DNA of 64,000 bases. Source: Saussurea involucrata. Its lineage: Eukaryota > Streptophyta > Magnoliopsida > Asterales > Asteraceae. This document shows positions 11,291 to 21,951 of the stretch, piece after piece. The stretch is from NCBI GenBank assembly GCA_033807775.1, contig CM066317.1, forward strand, positions 16,627,370-16,691,369, written 5' to 3'. A model generated the notes under the pieces. The model saw only the letters and a program-made list of their open reading frames with translations. It searched no databases and was not told where the DNA came from. The translations under genes and the position numbers were made by a program. Position 1 is the first letter of the stretch. Each line of letters opens with the position of its first letter.

Positions 11291-11291
11291 C

Positions 11292-11396
11292 ATGAATTCA
11301 AACAGAACACCTACATCCCGTCGTAACCGACCGAATACACCACAATCGCAAGAAGATCAAGAGCTTGGTTTCCAAGCGTTTACACAACAAGGTTAA
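11292..11396 (+). pseudogene. N-terminal stub of Harbinger-encoded protein
   Basis: An ATG at 11292 opens 34 codons (MNSNRTPTSRRNRPNTPQ...) rich in Arg, Asn and Gln. TAA then falls right at the deletion joint with the 3' non-coding end. Accessory proteins of plant PIF/Harbinger elements often start with such a polar, basic stretch. The fragment at 1-156 may be the other end of the same protein in a sister copy. Confidence 0.5.
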
Positions 11397-11606
11397 AAAA
11401 TATATAAATATTTTTATTTTGTTAAATAATTAAATGTATAAATAAAAGAATTAAAATAAATGAGGTGGCAAAAGGGTTTGAGGGAATGGGGTACGGGTGT
11501 TTAGGGATTGTTAGGGATGGAGTGAGGGATGGGAGAAAAGCTGATGTGGCGCTGATGTGGAGTGAAATCATTGAAAGATTCCCTCATGGGGGTACTGATG
11601 GCCTTA

Positions 11607-12648
11607 GACTTTCGTTCATATAACTTTACATTTTTATGTTATTATGTAACATTTTAAGTATTTGATTTTGATATTATTAAATTACATGTCAATTTTATAA
11701 AACTGCTTTGTAAAAAAGCAATATATATTTTGAAAAAGGTTTATAAAATAAAATTGCTACTTTAAGATATAATATTTGTTATCTTGACCCATCTTATTAG
11801 ATCATTAAATGAGCTAATTTTGTATAATACTGTTGTTATTGGTTCTGTCATCGATCTTAGATGGACACAGGCGAAGAACGGACCATGATAGGGGCAGGGA
11901 GGGAAGGCAGGGGAGCTATGACGATATGTGCTAGGAGTTTGAATAACATAGAGTTTGTAAACGATAATTGATTTAGTCTTTTTTATTTTTTTACTTTAAA
12001 CCTTATTAGACGGTTATAAATAACTTTTTGGGTTAAGAACATAATGTTTGTAAAAGTTCAATGAATTATTTATGGGAATGAATCTGCAGGGCTATCACCT
12101 TTTTTGACCAGATTTTCCAACCTTTTCAATTAAAAAAACGCAAGGATTTAATCATTAAAAATGTAAAAGTTCAATGGTTTTATTTATTGAAAAAAAATCA
12201 AAAACTTAATAATTCAAAATCAGAAACTTCACAAGGCTTAAAAAAACTAAAAACTAATACGGACATTGTTATTTCAAAATTATTTTAAAAAAAACTTGTT
12301 AGGATGTCGAAGACTACCTAACATCATATTGTAACAATTTTATATAAAACACAATTGTTTGATCATGTAAAACATTCTATTAGTATTTAGACATATTTTG
12401 TCTTATATAGGACCGATTTTGGTGGTATGTATATGTTACGTTCATTCAACGTCTTTCCTTTTAGAAATCCAAAATCCATAATTCTAATCGTCAACGTAAA
12501 ACCTAAAATTTCCAGCCAGCAAAAACTTAACACGTATAAACATGTGACAAGATCGTAAACCATACCAAATGTTTGTTATTTTTATTTTGTAGCATAGTTA
12601 TGGTAGTTATAATGGCCAATATAGAGACATACATTATTATTATATATA

Positions 12649-12723
<75 letters not shown>

Positions 12724-13920
12724 TAAACCATAAGTGAAGCAAAAGTGCCCCCACTTTCACCAAATGTCACACCCCTTCCCTTGATTCATGACCAAGAAAA
12801 CAAATCATTTTCTCAAACCTAACTTCAGAACAGTTTTACACAATCCTACCGTTACAAAATCAAGCTTTTAGGTTGGATATAAAACAAGCAACCATAGCCA
12901 TTTGCCCATATGCACATCTAGCTACGGGTTCCATCGGTGGGTCCCACATGTATTGTACGTTTATCATTCCCGTTCTTTGTCTCTAATGTCGGTAGCTAAA
13001 TTTTGTTTTTTCAAATATGTGGGTTATATGTATGTCTTACCAAACTCATGAAAACGATGGTTTTATGATTGTGATTAGGCTAGTTAATTACCTGTAATTA
13101 GGGTTCTTAAACGATAAGATCACGTTTGAGTTATTACTCAAACGATTATGCCAAAGTTTGGTGAAACACGTCACTATTGTTTATGTTTTAAGTCTTTTGA
13201 TGAATTTCTTAATCGGTATTTTATAACGTAACACAAGTTTTTTAATTAAAAATAACATATTGTTTAATCAACCATCGACGTTGATTAAAAATCACTTCCG
13301 TAATTTGTACCATATATTATGTGTAATTTATTGCCTGTGTGACGTAGCCCATGCGAGCTTTAACCTCGTGCTCAATGTCTCATTCAACACAGAGGCATGT
13401 CATCCACTGCAGGGACGAACCCAATTTGTTTCCCATACGGTGAGCCCATATAATATAGACAAAAAATATGGGTTTTTTTATGTGTCTTAAGCTTTTTGCT
13501 TGATTTCGAGGATTTTTTAAGTTTTTTTATCGATTTCGAGAAACTTTTTCGTTTTTTTGGTTGATGTTGATTACGAGGTCCGGTTGTACCTTCTTGAACT
13601 TTTGAATATCATACGGGTAGCACTTTCTAAAACGATAGGGTTCCATCTTTTATAAACGTAATTTTTTAACCTTTCGACGGAAATTAATACTGTAGCACAT
13701 GCCACCGGTCACCAGTGGCCCTTCTTTGGGTCCGGCCATGGTCCACCGGTGTGTGTACAAAACCATCGTTGGCCAATTCAACACCAATTTGCTTTGCTTT
13801 TCTTGGTTTATTTCACTACAAACATGCATATCTTTAAACATCATTTACATTATCGTTGTGAGATTTAATGCTTAGACATTTGTTATCACAAAAATAAGCA
13901 AAAGAGAAGTGCACGCTATT
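11607..13920. other. Intergenic sequence with no recognisable gene
   Basis: A+T-rich, without coding bias or TE ends that I can pair. It contains the TA microsatellite at 12649-12721. The ORFs over that tract are artefacts of the repeat. Confidence 0.5.
12649..12721. repeat. (TA)n microsatellite
   Basis: About 35 uninterrupted TA units. Highly variable in length in plants. Confidence 0.95.
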
Positions 13921-13928
13921 CACAGTTA

Positions 13929-14513
13929 GAGTCTTAGAGATGGTCAAAAATCGGTATCGGGCGAGGTTAGACACGACTTAAATCTGTCTTGGTCCCAAAA
14001 TGGCTTCCCGTAACCGGCCCATGTGTAACCGTTCTTGGTATCGGTCCAGGCCAAGAGACTAAGGCTTGGTCTGTGTTTTGTAACCGCTCCAGGTCTCAGG
14101 CCTGGCCTAAACCGGTCCCATTTTTTTCTTTCCAAAATTAAATTTTGGACGTAAAAAAAATTGTGTTTGAAGATTTTCTTTTGGACAATATCTTATTGAA
14201 CTACACTTTAAAATCTCTAATTGGGTCAATAAAATACACTTTAAAAATATTTTTTACACAAAAATGTTGTAGATGTTTTCATAATTACTATTTTTGAGAT
14301 TTGGTATTGTAACACTTACAAAAACTTGAAAACGTCAAAAAGAACTTGAAAATCTTGATATATAATTTAATAAAACTACTTTTTTAAAAAAATCGGGTCT
14401 ATGTATAACCGGTCCCGGACCGGGACGTGTTTTTGGATGAAAATCGTAACCGATTAAGGACCTTTGGGCCATAACCGGTCCTACCGGGCCGGGGGCCTTT
14501 GGCCATCTCTAGT
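13929..14513. mobile_element. Non-autonomous hAT element
   Basis: The inner ends TAGAGATGGTCAAA and TTTGGCCATCTCTA are inverted. A perfect 8-bp repeat CACAGTTA flanks the element (13921-13928 and 14514-14521), the hAT duplication length. Subterminal regions hold (A/T)ACCGGTCC and CCGG repeats. The interior is A+T-rich and has no transposase. Confidence 0.75.
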
Positions 14514-14531
14514 CACAGTTATAGTCATCTT

Positions 14532-14955
14532 TGTAACACCCCAAATCCCAAAGCTTGGTAGCCCACAACTTGAGACTTATAAGAAGCTCATAAATCCCAA
14601 TTTCTATCAATGTGGGACGAGTTGTTACAAACTCCCCCACTTAAACTCATGCGTCCTCGTCAGGCCTGCCCAAAATCTTCTTCCTTGTAATCGGTGATGT
14701 GGGATTCGCCTAAGATATTACAAACATCCCCCTCGAGGACTCATCATACTCGATAAGGTTTGCCCCACGATCCCGATGGTACAAGGAGCGGCTCTGATAC
14801 CATCTGTAACATCCCAGACCAACCGTACCAAATATTGTACGCTTTGTCCACACACCTGGACTCGCGATTTTAAAACGCGTATGGTAGAGGAGGTATCAAG
14901 TCCCTCTTATAAGAAAAACATTTGTTCCCCTCCCCAACCAATGTGGGATCTTACA
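14532..14955 (-). mobile_element. TRIM cluster (miniature LTR retrotransposons)
   Basis: The right LTR-like block (14805-14955) runs TGTAACATCC...GGATCTTACA. Beside it lies an initiator Met-tRNA primer site (minus strand TGGTATCAGAGC, 14791-14802), then a short gene-free interior, a purine tract (minus strand AGTGGGGGAGTT near 14630-14641) and a left LTR-like block (14532-14629; TGTAACACCC...GTTGTTACA). The two blocks share ends and a TGTGGGA motif but not their middles. A second purine tract plus TGTAATATC start lies near 14721-14733. I read it as two related TRIMs joined together. Confidence 0.6.
14805..14955 (-). repeat. TRIM LTR (151 bp)
   Basis: TG...CA ends and about 88% identity by eye to 33132-33281. 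It contains a CCTCTTATAAGA box that could hold a TATA element. Confidence 0.7.
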
Positions 14956-15481
14956 GTTTTAACAAATAATATAATGGTAAAAACCAAATATCAGTTTTTA
15001 CACGGATGGAACTTCAAATAAGATTGAATTAGTCTAAGAGGTAGTTTGGCAGATTCCATATCATTTGATGCAGAATCATCAAGTGGTCAGAATTATTTAG
15101 AAACTCTATATGATTTAAGTGTCAGAATTCAGATAGAAAATCATTGTTTGAAAACTGTTCTAAATCAACATTATAATGATATAAAATTACCATTTTTGCC
15201 CCAGTATCGCGTTGAATGAAAATTAAGGTTTGACAAAAGTTTAGAACGAAATTCCTGAATAAAAAGTAGAAATAATTAATAGTTCAAGACAATACATGAA
15301 ATCATATCAATCCAAACAAACAGAGCAATAGTTGTTCAAGTTTTGGCCTAAACAAAACATAACATAAAATGCAAGTTCAAATACAATATTTTGTGTACAA
15401 CATCTAATTTGAAGCATTTAACACCAATTGACTTGCAAATCATCATGCAAATAAATCCATGTACTCATTGTCTTGGGGACC
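14956..15481. other. Unassigned spacer
   Basis: A+T-rich. The phrase AAGAGGTAGTTTGGCAG near 15040 resembles the ends of common plant MITEs, but I found no partner end. Confidence 0.4.
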
Positions 15482-15486
15482 CCAAG

Positions 15487-15628
15487 TATTACAGCGCCAT
15501 TCTTATAATTTTTACTACTTCTTGTATAGCTTTGTAATTTATCAATTCTTGTATTCTCTTTTTGTAAATTCTTTTGTTATAAATACTCGTCTCCACCCTT
15601 TTGTGGAGTATAGAGAATTAATCTCATA
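15487..15628 (+). repeat. 5' LTR of the copia element at 15487
   Basis: Runs TATTACAGCG...AATCTCATA. Every base matches the 3' LTR by eye. Confidence 0.95.
15578..15585 (+). promoter_or_regulatory. TATA box in the copia LTR
   Basis: TATAAATA lies 43 bp before the end of the LTR; it is repeated in the 3' LTR at 19954-19961. This is the likely core promoter for the genomic RNA. Confidence 0.6.
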
Positions 15629-15706
15629 TGGTATCAGCCATTGGTTGATCTCCCCTTTCTTTTCTCTTCCTCTCCCAACCCTTCCGATTCCTTCTTCTGC
15701 CTTCTC

Positions 15707-18223
15707 ATGGCTTCCCCATCTCTCTCCACTGATAATACTCTTCCTCTCAATACCCTTATTCACATGTTAACAATCAAGCTATCGTCCTCCAACTACTTGC
15801 TGTGGAGAAATCAGATAGTTCCGATTTTATCTTATCAAAATCTTCTCTGTCATGTCGATGGCTCTGCCACAGCCCCTTCTCCGACCATCGTTCAGGCTGA
15901 TAAGGAGGTCGCTAATCCTGATCTTCCTCTCTGGCTCGCCGCTGATCAGCGCACTGTTATTGTGTTACATGCTTCCCTTACCGAAGAAGCCGTTTCCGTC
16001 ATCGTCGGCCTCTCCACGGCTCGTCAAATCTGGGTTGCCTTAGAAGCTGCCTACAGCAACTCTTCCGTTGAACGTGTCCAAAACCTACGTGACCAACTTC
16101 GTCAAACTCTCAAAGGTGACAAATCCGTTGCGGAATATGGACGTAATTTTAAACTTCTATGTGATCAGTTGAGTGCTATCGGTCATCCCGTTGATGAAAC
16201 CGACCAAATGCATTGGTTTCTTTGTGGCTTAGGGCCGACCTTTGAAACCTTCTCCACTGCCATCCGATCCTCTCGCCCGCACCCTTCGTTCTCTGATCTG
16301 CTTGCTAGGGCTGAAAGCCATGAGTTATTTGTTCGCGCCATTCACGGGTCTTCATCTCCTGCTGTCGCCTTTTCCGCCCACTTTCCCAGGCAATCGCTCA
16401 ACTCTCGCGGTCGTGGTAGCCGCGGTTCTCGTGGTTCTGGAAACATCGGTGGTCGTGGTCGTGGGCGCCGGTCACCGCATTGTCAGCTATGCCGAAAGGA
16501 CGGACACTATGCAAATTTTTGCCCCAACCTTGCCACCTATGCGACCCAAGCTACTTCTACTGATGATCAATTGGCACGTGCCTTTCACGCTCAGTGTCAC
16601 GTAACCACTGCTGGCCCCGATTGGTATGTTGATTCGGGCGCCACAGATCATATGACGGCTTCCTCTGACTCCGTTTCTAGTCCCACCCCTTCCACAAGTA
16701 TTGCATCTGTCACTTTCGGCAATAGTCAGACCCTTCCTGTTTCTCACACAGGACATTCCATCATTTCTGACCGCATTCGTTTACGCGACATATTAGTTGT
16801 CCCTCATCTCTCTAAAAATCTCCTCTCGGTTAGTAAACTAACACAGGATAATGATGTAGATGTTTTATTCTCTTACCCGCATTTTCTTATTCAGGATCGC
16901 CGAACAAAACAGGTTCTAGCCCGAGGATGCCGTGAGGACGGCCTTTATGTCCTACGTACCCATCGAGACGCGCTTGTTGCTACCACTTCTTGTCCCAAAG
17001 CTTCGTATGAAGTTTGGCACTCTCGCTTGGGTCATGTCTCTTTTGATACAATCGTTTATTTGCAAAAACTTGGTCGTTTATCTTTAACGTCTATTTTACC
17101 TAAACCACATATTTGTTTGCCATGTCAATTAGCCAAAGCTCAACGCCTGCCCTTTAATAATAATATAAAACGGGCTTCGAACCCTTTGGATCTGATTCAT
17201 TGTGATTTATGGGGTCCCTCCCCGGTTTTGTCTGTTGATCATTATCGGTATTATGTGGCATTCATCGATGACTATTCTCGGTTTTGTTGGCTTTATCCTC
17301 TACGCACCAAATCAGAGTTTTATAATGCATTGCTAATCTTTATGCAATTTGTTCAAACACAATTTTCACGCAAAATTAAGGTTTTCCAAAGTGACGGGGG
17401 AACGGAATTTGTCAATCATAGAGTTCGGTCTTTATTTGATCAGAATGGCACGTTGCATCGATTGTCTTGTCCATATACACCCCAGCAAAATGGGAGGGCG
17501 GAACGCAAACATCGCCACATTGTAGAAACTGGTTTGGCCATGCTCTTTAATTCCATGTTACCGGCATCATACTGGGTCGATGCCTTCTCATCTGCCGTCT
17601 TTATTATTAACCGACTGCCAACCACGATCTTAGACGGTAAATCTCCGTTTGAGCTTCTATACTCTCAAGCACCGGACTACACCACCTTTCGGGCTTTTGG
17701 TTGTCGCGTTTTCCCATTTCTTCGTGACTATTCGGCGCACAAACTATCTCCAAGGAGCTTACCTTGCATATTCATCGGGTATAGCCCCCAATATAAGGGG
17801 TATCGGTGTCTTGATCCTCTTACATCCCGTGTTTATATCTCGCGACATGCTCGGTTTGATGAAGCCAATTTTCCCTGTGATGGCATACAATCAGCCTCAC
17901 CTATCTCTGTCCTTCAAATCACCACCTTTATGGACAAAGCAATCGACAATTTTCCTTCAGCTACTACTCCACCTAAACCTAAACCATCACCTACCCCAGC
18001 CGTCTCCTCCATTACCCCGTATACCCTTTGCATGGATCAGTCCCCTGACCATGTTGCAACCTCTCCTAGCCACACTCCTCCCATATCGCCTTCACCAAAT
18101 ACCGACACTCAATCACCCGAATCTAGCCCGATACCTACCCCTCCACCATCACCTCCACCACCTTCACTTCCAACACACCCCCCCCATCATCTCCACCACC
18201 CCCACTTCCAACACACCCTATGA
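15707..18223 (+). CDS. Copia gag-protease-integrase polyprotein
   Basis: About 838 codons from the ATG at 15707 (MASPSLSTDN); an upstream in-frame ATG at 15641 is less likely. In order: a gag capsid (UBN2-like) domain over the first 220 residues; a Gly/Arg-rich tract; a CCHC knuckle (CQLCRKDGHYANFC, DNA near 16481); a protease with DSGATDHM (DNA 16630); a pre-integrase HSRLGH motif; and an integrase core with VFQSDGGTEF (17385) and PQQNGRAERKH (17480). It supplies capsid, processing and integration functions. It ends in a Pro-rich linker, where an 8-C run (18178-18185) puts the frame one base out. The stop overlaps the next ORF by four bases (ATGA). Confidence 0.93.
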   Translation: MASPSLSTDNTLPLNTLIHMLTIKLSSSNYLLWRNQIVPILSYQNLLCHVDGSATAPSPTIVQADKEVANPDLPLWLAADQRTVIVLHASLTEEAVSVIVGLSTARQIWVALEAAYSNSSVERVQNLRDQLRQTLKGDKSVAEYGRNFKLLCDQLSAIGHPVDETDQMHWFLCGLGPTFETFSTAIRSSRPHPSFSDLLARAESHELFVRAIHGSSSPAVAFSAHFPRQSLNSRGRGSRGSRGSGNIGGRGRGRRSPHCQLCRKDGHYANFCPNLATYATQATSTDDQLARAFHAQCHVTTAGPDWYVDSGATDHMTASSDSVSSPTPSTSIASVTFGNSQTLPVSHTGHSIISDRIRLRDILVVPHLSKNLLSVSKLTQDNDVDVLFSYPHFLIQDRRTKQVLARGCREDGLYVLRTHRDALVATTSCPKASYEVWHSRLGHVSFDTIVYLQKLGRLSLTSILPKPHICLPCQLAKAQRLPFNNNIKRASNPLDLIHCDLWGPSPVLSVDHYRYYVAFIDDYSRFCWLYPLRTKSEFYNALLIFMQFVQTQFSRKIKVFQSDGGTEFVNHRVRSLFDQNGTLHRLSCPYTPQQNGRAERKHRHIVETGLAMLFNSMLPASYWVDAFSSAVFIINRLPTTILDGKSPFELLYSQAPDYTTFRAFGCRVFPFLRDYSAHKLSPRSLPCIFIGYSPQYKGYRCLDPLTSRVYISRHARFDEANFPCDGIQSASPISVLQITTFMDKAIDNFPSATTPPKPKPSPTPAVSSITPYTLCMDQSPDHVATSPSHTPPISPSPNTDTQSPESSPIPTPPPSPPPPSLPTHPPHHLHHPHFQHTL

Positions 18224-19884
18224 CAACACGTGCCAAAGCCGGCATCTTCAAACCTCGTCACCGTGCCGACCTGTCGCATACCACTAATCATGCTCTGCAT
18301 CATGCCCTCTTTGCTTCTTCCGATCCAAAGACTTTCAAGACTGCTGTCAAGGATCCTAAATGGATCCATGCCATGCGTCGTGAGCTTGATGCTCTACACC
18401 AAAACAGCACATGGTCCTTAGTTCCTCGTCCCGTAAACCGTAATGTTGTTGGCTCGAAATGGGTTTTCCGAACCAAGTATCATTCTGATGGCACCATTGA
18501 TCGTCACAAAGCCCGTCTTGTGGCACAAGGTTTTAGTCAAATCCCGGGCCTTGATTTCGCTCACACCTTCAGTCCTGTTGTCAAGTCCTCCACGGTTCGC
18601 GTTGTTCTTTCTTTGGCAGTCACTAATAGTTGGAAGTTACATCAATTGGATGTAAACAATGCCTTTTTACATGGACATCTTAATGAATGTGTGTATATGG
18701 AGCAACCACCAGGCTTCGTTCATCCGGAGTTTCCTAATCATGTCTGCAAGTTAAACAAAGCCTTATACGGACTTAAACAAGCCCCACGTGCCTGGTTTCA
18801 TCGACTAAGCGCCTTTTTAATCGCTAATGGTTTTTCTTGCAGTCGGGCTGACCCATCTCTCTTTGTGTTCAAACGGGACTCATGCATCATGTACTTGCTC
18901 GTTTATGTTGATGACTTGATCTTGACGGGCAATCACGATCACGTCCTTACAGACTTCATTACTAAATTAAACCAGGAATTTGCTATCAAGGATTTGGGGG
19001 AGCTCAACTACTTTCTTGGGCTTGAGATCACTTACACCGCTAATGGGCTCTTTTTGAATCAATCCAAGTATGCAAAGGATATTCTTGCTCGGGCTCAGAT
19101 GTTGGATGCTAAATCGGCACCCACGCCCCTGGCTACCAATACCTCCTTCACCACCTTAGGAGAACCATTTCCGGATCCAAGCTACTATCGTTCCATTGTT
19201 GGTGCTCTTCAATACTTGACGATCACTCGTCCCGACCTCTCTTACGCCGTGAATCAAGTCAGTCAATTTTTACATGCTCCAACAGTCTCACACTACCAAG
19301 AGGTCAAACGCATCCTTCGCTATCTCAAGGGTACCCTAGCTTTCGGTCTCACCTTCAGTAAACCCTCTCACACCTCTCTCCTTGGTTACTCTGATGCTGA
19401 CTGGGCTCGTTGTCTCGAAACCCGTCGGTCCACCTATGGTTACTCTATTTTTTTGGGTGGCAATCTTGTTTCGTGGAGTGCAAAGAAACAACCCACGGTC
19501 TCACGTTCTAGTTGTGAATCTGAGTATCGGGCAATGGCCAATACTGCTGCTGAAATTGTCTGGATTACCCACTTATTACGTGAACTTCATGCTCTACCAC
19601 CCGATCGCCCAACTATTTTGTGTGATAATCGAAGTGCTTTGTTTCTTACCCAAAATCCTGTCTCCCACAAACGCGCCAAACATATTGATCTTGATTATCA
19701 CTTTATCCGTGAACTTGTTGCTTCTGGGAAATTACACACTAAGTTCATACCTACCAAGCTTCAAGTGGCGGACATCTTCACCAAGAGCCTTTCTCGACCT
19801 CAGTTTGAGTACTTTCGGAACATGCTTCGTCTTGGACCGCCACCGTCTCGCTTGCGGGGGGATATTACAGCGCCATTCTTATAA
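18220..19884 (+). CDS. Copia reverse transcriptase-RNase H
   Basis: This frame of 554 codons continues the polyprotein in another frame and starts at the ATG inside ATGA. It has WVFRTKYHSDGTIDRHKARL (RT N-terminal block), LDVNNAFLHG (first catalytic Asp region), VYVDDLILTG (YVDD catalytic box, DNA near 18904), then RNase H motifs GYSDADWA, SRSSCESEY and DNRSAL, and the KHIDLDYHFIRE tail. It converts the genomic RNA to cDNA. In intact relatives gag and pol are one frame, so a one-base change in the upstream C run explains the split better than an independent start. A programmed shift cannot be excluded. Confidence 0.93.
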   Translation: MTTRAKAGIFKPRHRADLSHTTNHALHHALFASSDPKTFKTAVKDPKWIHAMRRELDALHQNSTWSLVPRPVNRNVVGSKWVFRTKYHSDGTIDRHKARLVAQGFSQIPGLDFAHTFSPVVKSSTVRVVLSLAVTNSWKLHQLDVNNAFLHGHLNECVYMEQPPGFVHPEFPNHVCKLNKALYGLKQAPRAWFHRLSAFLIANGFSCSRADPSLFVFKRDSCIMYLLVYVDDLILTGNHDHVLTDFITKLNQEFAIKDLGELNYFLGLEITYTANGLFLNQSKYAKDILARAQMLDAKSAPTPLATNTSFTTLGEPFPDPSYYRSIVGALQYLTITRPDLSYAVNQVSQFLHAPTVSHYQEVKRILRYLKGTLAFGLTFSKPSHTSLLGYSDADWARCLETRRSTYGYSIFLGGNLVSWSAKKQPTVSRSSCESEYRAMANTAAEIVWITHLLRELHALPPDRPTILCDNRSALFLTQNPVSHKRAKHIDLDYHFIRELVASGKLHTKFIPTKLQVADIFTKSLSRPQFEYFRNMLRLGPPPSRLRGDITAPFL

Positions 19885-20004
19885 TTTTTACTACTTCTTG
19901 TATAGCTTTGTAATTTATCAATTCTTGTATTCTCTTTTTGTAAATTCTTTTGTTATAAATACTCGTCTCCACCCTTTTGTGGAGTATAGAGAATTAATCT
20001 CATA
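19863..20004 (+). repeat. 3' LTR of the copia element at 15487
   Basis: Identical to 15487-15628. The purine-rich CGGGGGGA tract just upstream (19855-19862) is the probable polypurine primer; the RT frame runs into it. Confidence 0.95.
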
Positions 20005-20009
20005 CCAAG

Positions 20010-21749
20010 CAAATGTGTTCTCGTTATTCGTTAATGAACATGGAGTTATTGTCCTAATCCATGATGAACTATCAAATAGTATGTCCTGGTGATGGAGAAT
20101 GTTTGGTTAAACATCATTTACAAACATGTATCTCATAACACAAATAACTGATGATAAATAATGTCTGTTAAACTTCCTTAATTCTACCAACATTATTCTC
20201 ATGGTTACAATTAAATAAAGAGTTATTATTCTGAGTGTTAACACTTTATTAGAAACAATTGATCATGGAAACCAATTCTATATGTCAAAACACAAAATGG
20301 AATTTATGATCTATAAGAACTAGGTCAAAGAAACGTATTTCTACCATGATTGGAATTTAGGGAGGGTAGTTCTCACTTAAGTGGTAATTAAGGTGCCCCA
20401 GCTCTATTCAAAACTCCATTAAATATGCTAAATAATTAAAGTAACTAGTCTAATGTAGAGTTTTCTTGGGTGGAGTGGAACCCTGTCTAGAAAGAGGAGT
20501 AGACGAGGGCAAGAAGGTACAAGTCTATGTAATAATTGCTTTGAACGACAATGAACATACTTTTTCCAACAAATAAATAAAAAAGGCCTAAAAATTAATA
20601 ATATTGATTTGGTAATTGTATGTTCAAGGAAGGCGTGTATTTAGAGCATCTCCAACCGCTTCCCCATAATTTCTCTAAAATGAAGAACCAAAAGTCAAAA
20701 TGCTTCTCAACTATAAAAATGTTAGGATGAATATTTAAAAAAGAGCATTAACAAGTTATTTTAATCAAAATTTCCCAATCACAATATATACATACATTAA
20801 TACATACATATCTTTTTCTTATTCAAACAACTAGTATTAATTAATTTTATTAATCAAGACATTTTCATCTTCCTTTTTTTTTAACAGCAGGAACTTTCAT
20901 GTATTACCAACCAAACCATAAAATAACAAATTAACAGAAAGCAAAAAGAAAACAGTTGAACCGATTGCAAGGGGTAAGCTGGCTCAGCCGCACCATTCAG
21001 CACAGCTTAACGGCTGTGGCTGTGGCTGTTTCTTTGACCTATACTTAGATTTTATTAAAAAAAAACTTAAAATGCAGTGTAGACAAAGTAAAGACAATGA
21101 GTTGCATCAAAAAAATAATAATAATAACAAGCTCAAGAGGTCTACCATGATTGTAATTCCTGGACTAGGAGAGGCTTCTGATTCCCCATCCGAATTAAAT
21201 GCTTATAAACTTGTTACCTCCTGGTCTCTTAACATTTTTTTTGAAGATATATGCTTCGGGTTTTTTCACTCTATGTGACCTAGAAAGCAGTTGCATGGAC
21301 AAGTATGGGATACTTTTTCTTATCTACGTCCATATCCTTTCAACATCAAGATTTCAATCTATTGAAACGACATTATATGAAACATGTTTATCTGGTAAAC
21401 GCTTATCGAGTAAAAGTCATTACTCTCACTTACCTGGTACGATTCGCAGTCCTTGTCATCACTCTTACCGGATAAGATTCTTATTCTTTGTCATATTTAT
21501 TCGATAAAGAAAAGTGACCCAGTAAGCATCTATAGTGTAAGCCTTTTTACTAAAAGGACCCTAATTTGCAGTTGGTTATAGAGTTGTTGTCTAGGCCTCC
21601 AAACCCATAAAATAGCTAATCATAATGTTCACACTCAAAACTAGCCATTCATGGCGCACCATCTTGAAAAATCTAGAATTTCATGTATTATAACCTATTA
21701 CTTCTCATTTGCATTTGACCAACCTCATTTTCCATTGGGTTCAAGCAAT
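20010..21749. other. Intergenic sequence
   Basis: No convincing gene. TTTAGAGCATCTCCAACC near 20640 resembles one end of a common MITE class, but no partner end is visible nearby. Confidence 0.45.
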
Positions 21750-21754
21750 AGGAG

Positions 21755-21951
21755 TGTTAGGATTGTAGTAAGAATCAATCTATGAGCAATCGAGAGAGAG
21801 ATATGGCTGAAACGAGAGCAACTTTTCATATATTGAGAGAGATTACAATTAACCTAATTATGAAGGAAAAGAGATCTATTTATACAACCTAAGTTACAGT
21901 AATTACAGACTAGCCCTTGTACTATTCATATATACAAGTATAACTCTAACA
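21755..21951 (-). repeat. 3' LTR of the minus-strand copia element
   Basis: 197 bp. It lacks about 11 bp present in the partner LTR and has a few substitutions. Confidence 0.92.

Larger units (their letters stand above)
10929..11603 (+). mobile_element. Internally deleted PIF/Harbinger element
   Basis: The ends GGCCATC (10929) and GATGGCC (11603) are inverted, with TTA on both sides (10926-10928 and 11604-11606) as the 3-bp target duplication. Left-end sequence and the beginning of an ORF are fused to the non-coding 3' end that also terminates the element at 1-445. It is therefore a 675-bp deletion derivative of that family. A five-copy CTCAACCTCTTATTTCTCACAC repeat lies before the ORF. Confidence 0.85.
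15487..20004 (+). mobile_element. Copia retrotransposon, Ale/Retrofit-like, young
   Basis: Two identical 142-bp LTRs (15487-15628 and 19863-20004) flank a 4.2-kb interior with gag, protease, integrase, reverse transcriptase and RNase H in copia order. A perfect 5-bp target duplication CCAAG flanks it (15482-15486 and 20005-20009). The primer site TGGTATCAG starts at the first base after the 5' LTR. The LTR ends are TA...TA, not TG...CA, a rare type known for some copia elements. The reading frame shifts once near 18178-18223; otherwise the element looks intact and recent. Confidence 0.95.

Noticed and set aside
12527..12770. Two ORFs of 62 and 78 residues rich in Ile/Tyr
   Set aside because: They are translations of the (TA)n microsatellite.
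14805..14955. Possible Cassandra-type TRIM with an embedded 5S rRNA promoter
   Set aside because: I see no 5S-like A box, intermediate element or C box in these LTRs.
17649..18287. Plus-strand ORF of 212 residues overlapping the copia gag-integrase end
   Set aside because: It is a frame shadow of the integrase and Pro-rich linker. Its end partly reflects the same C-run frame ambiguity.
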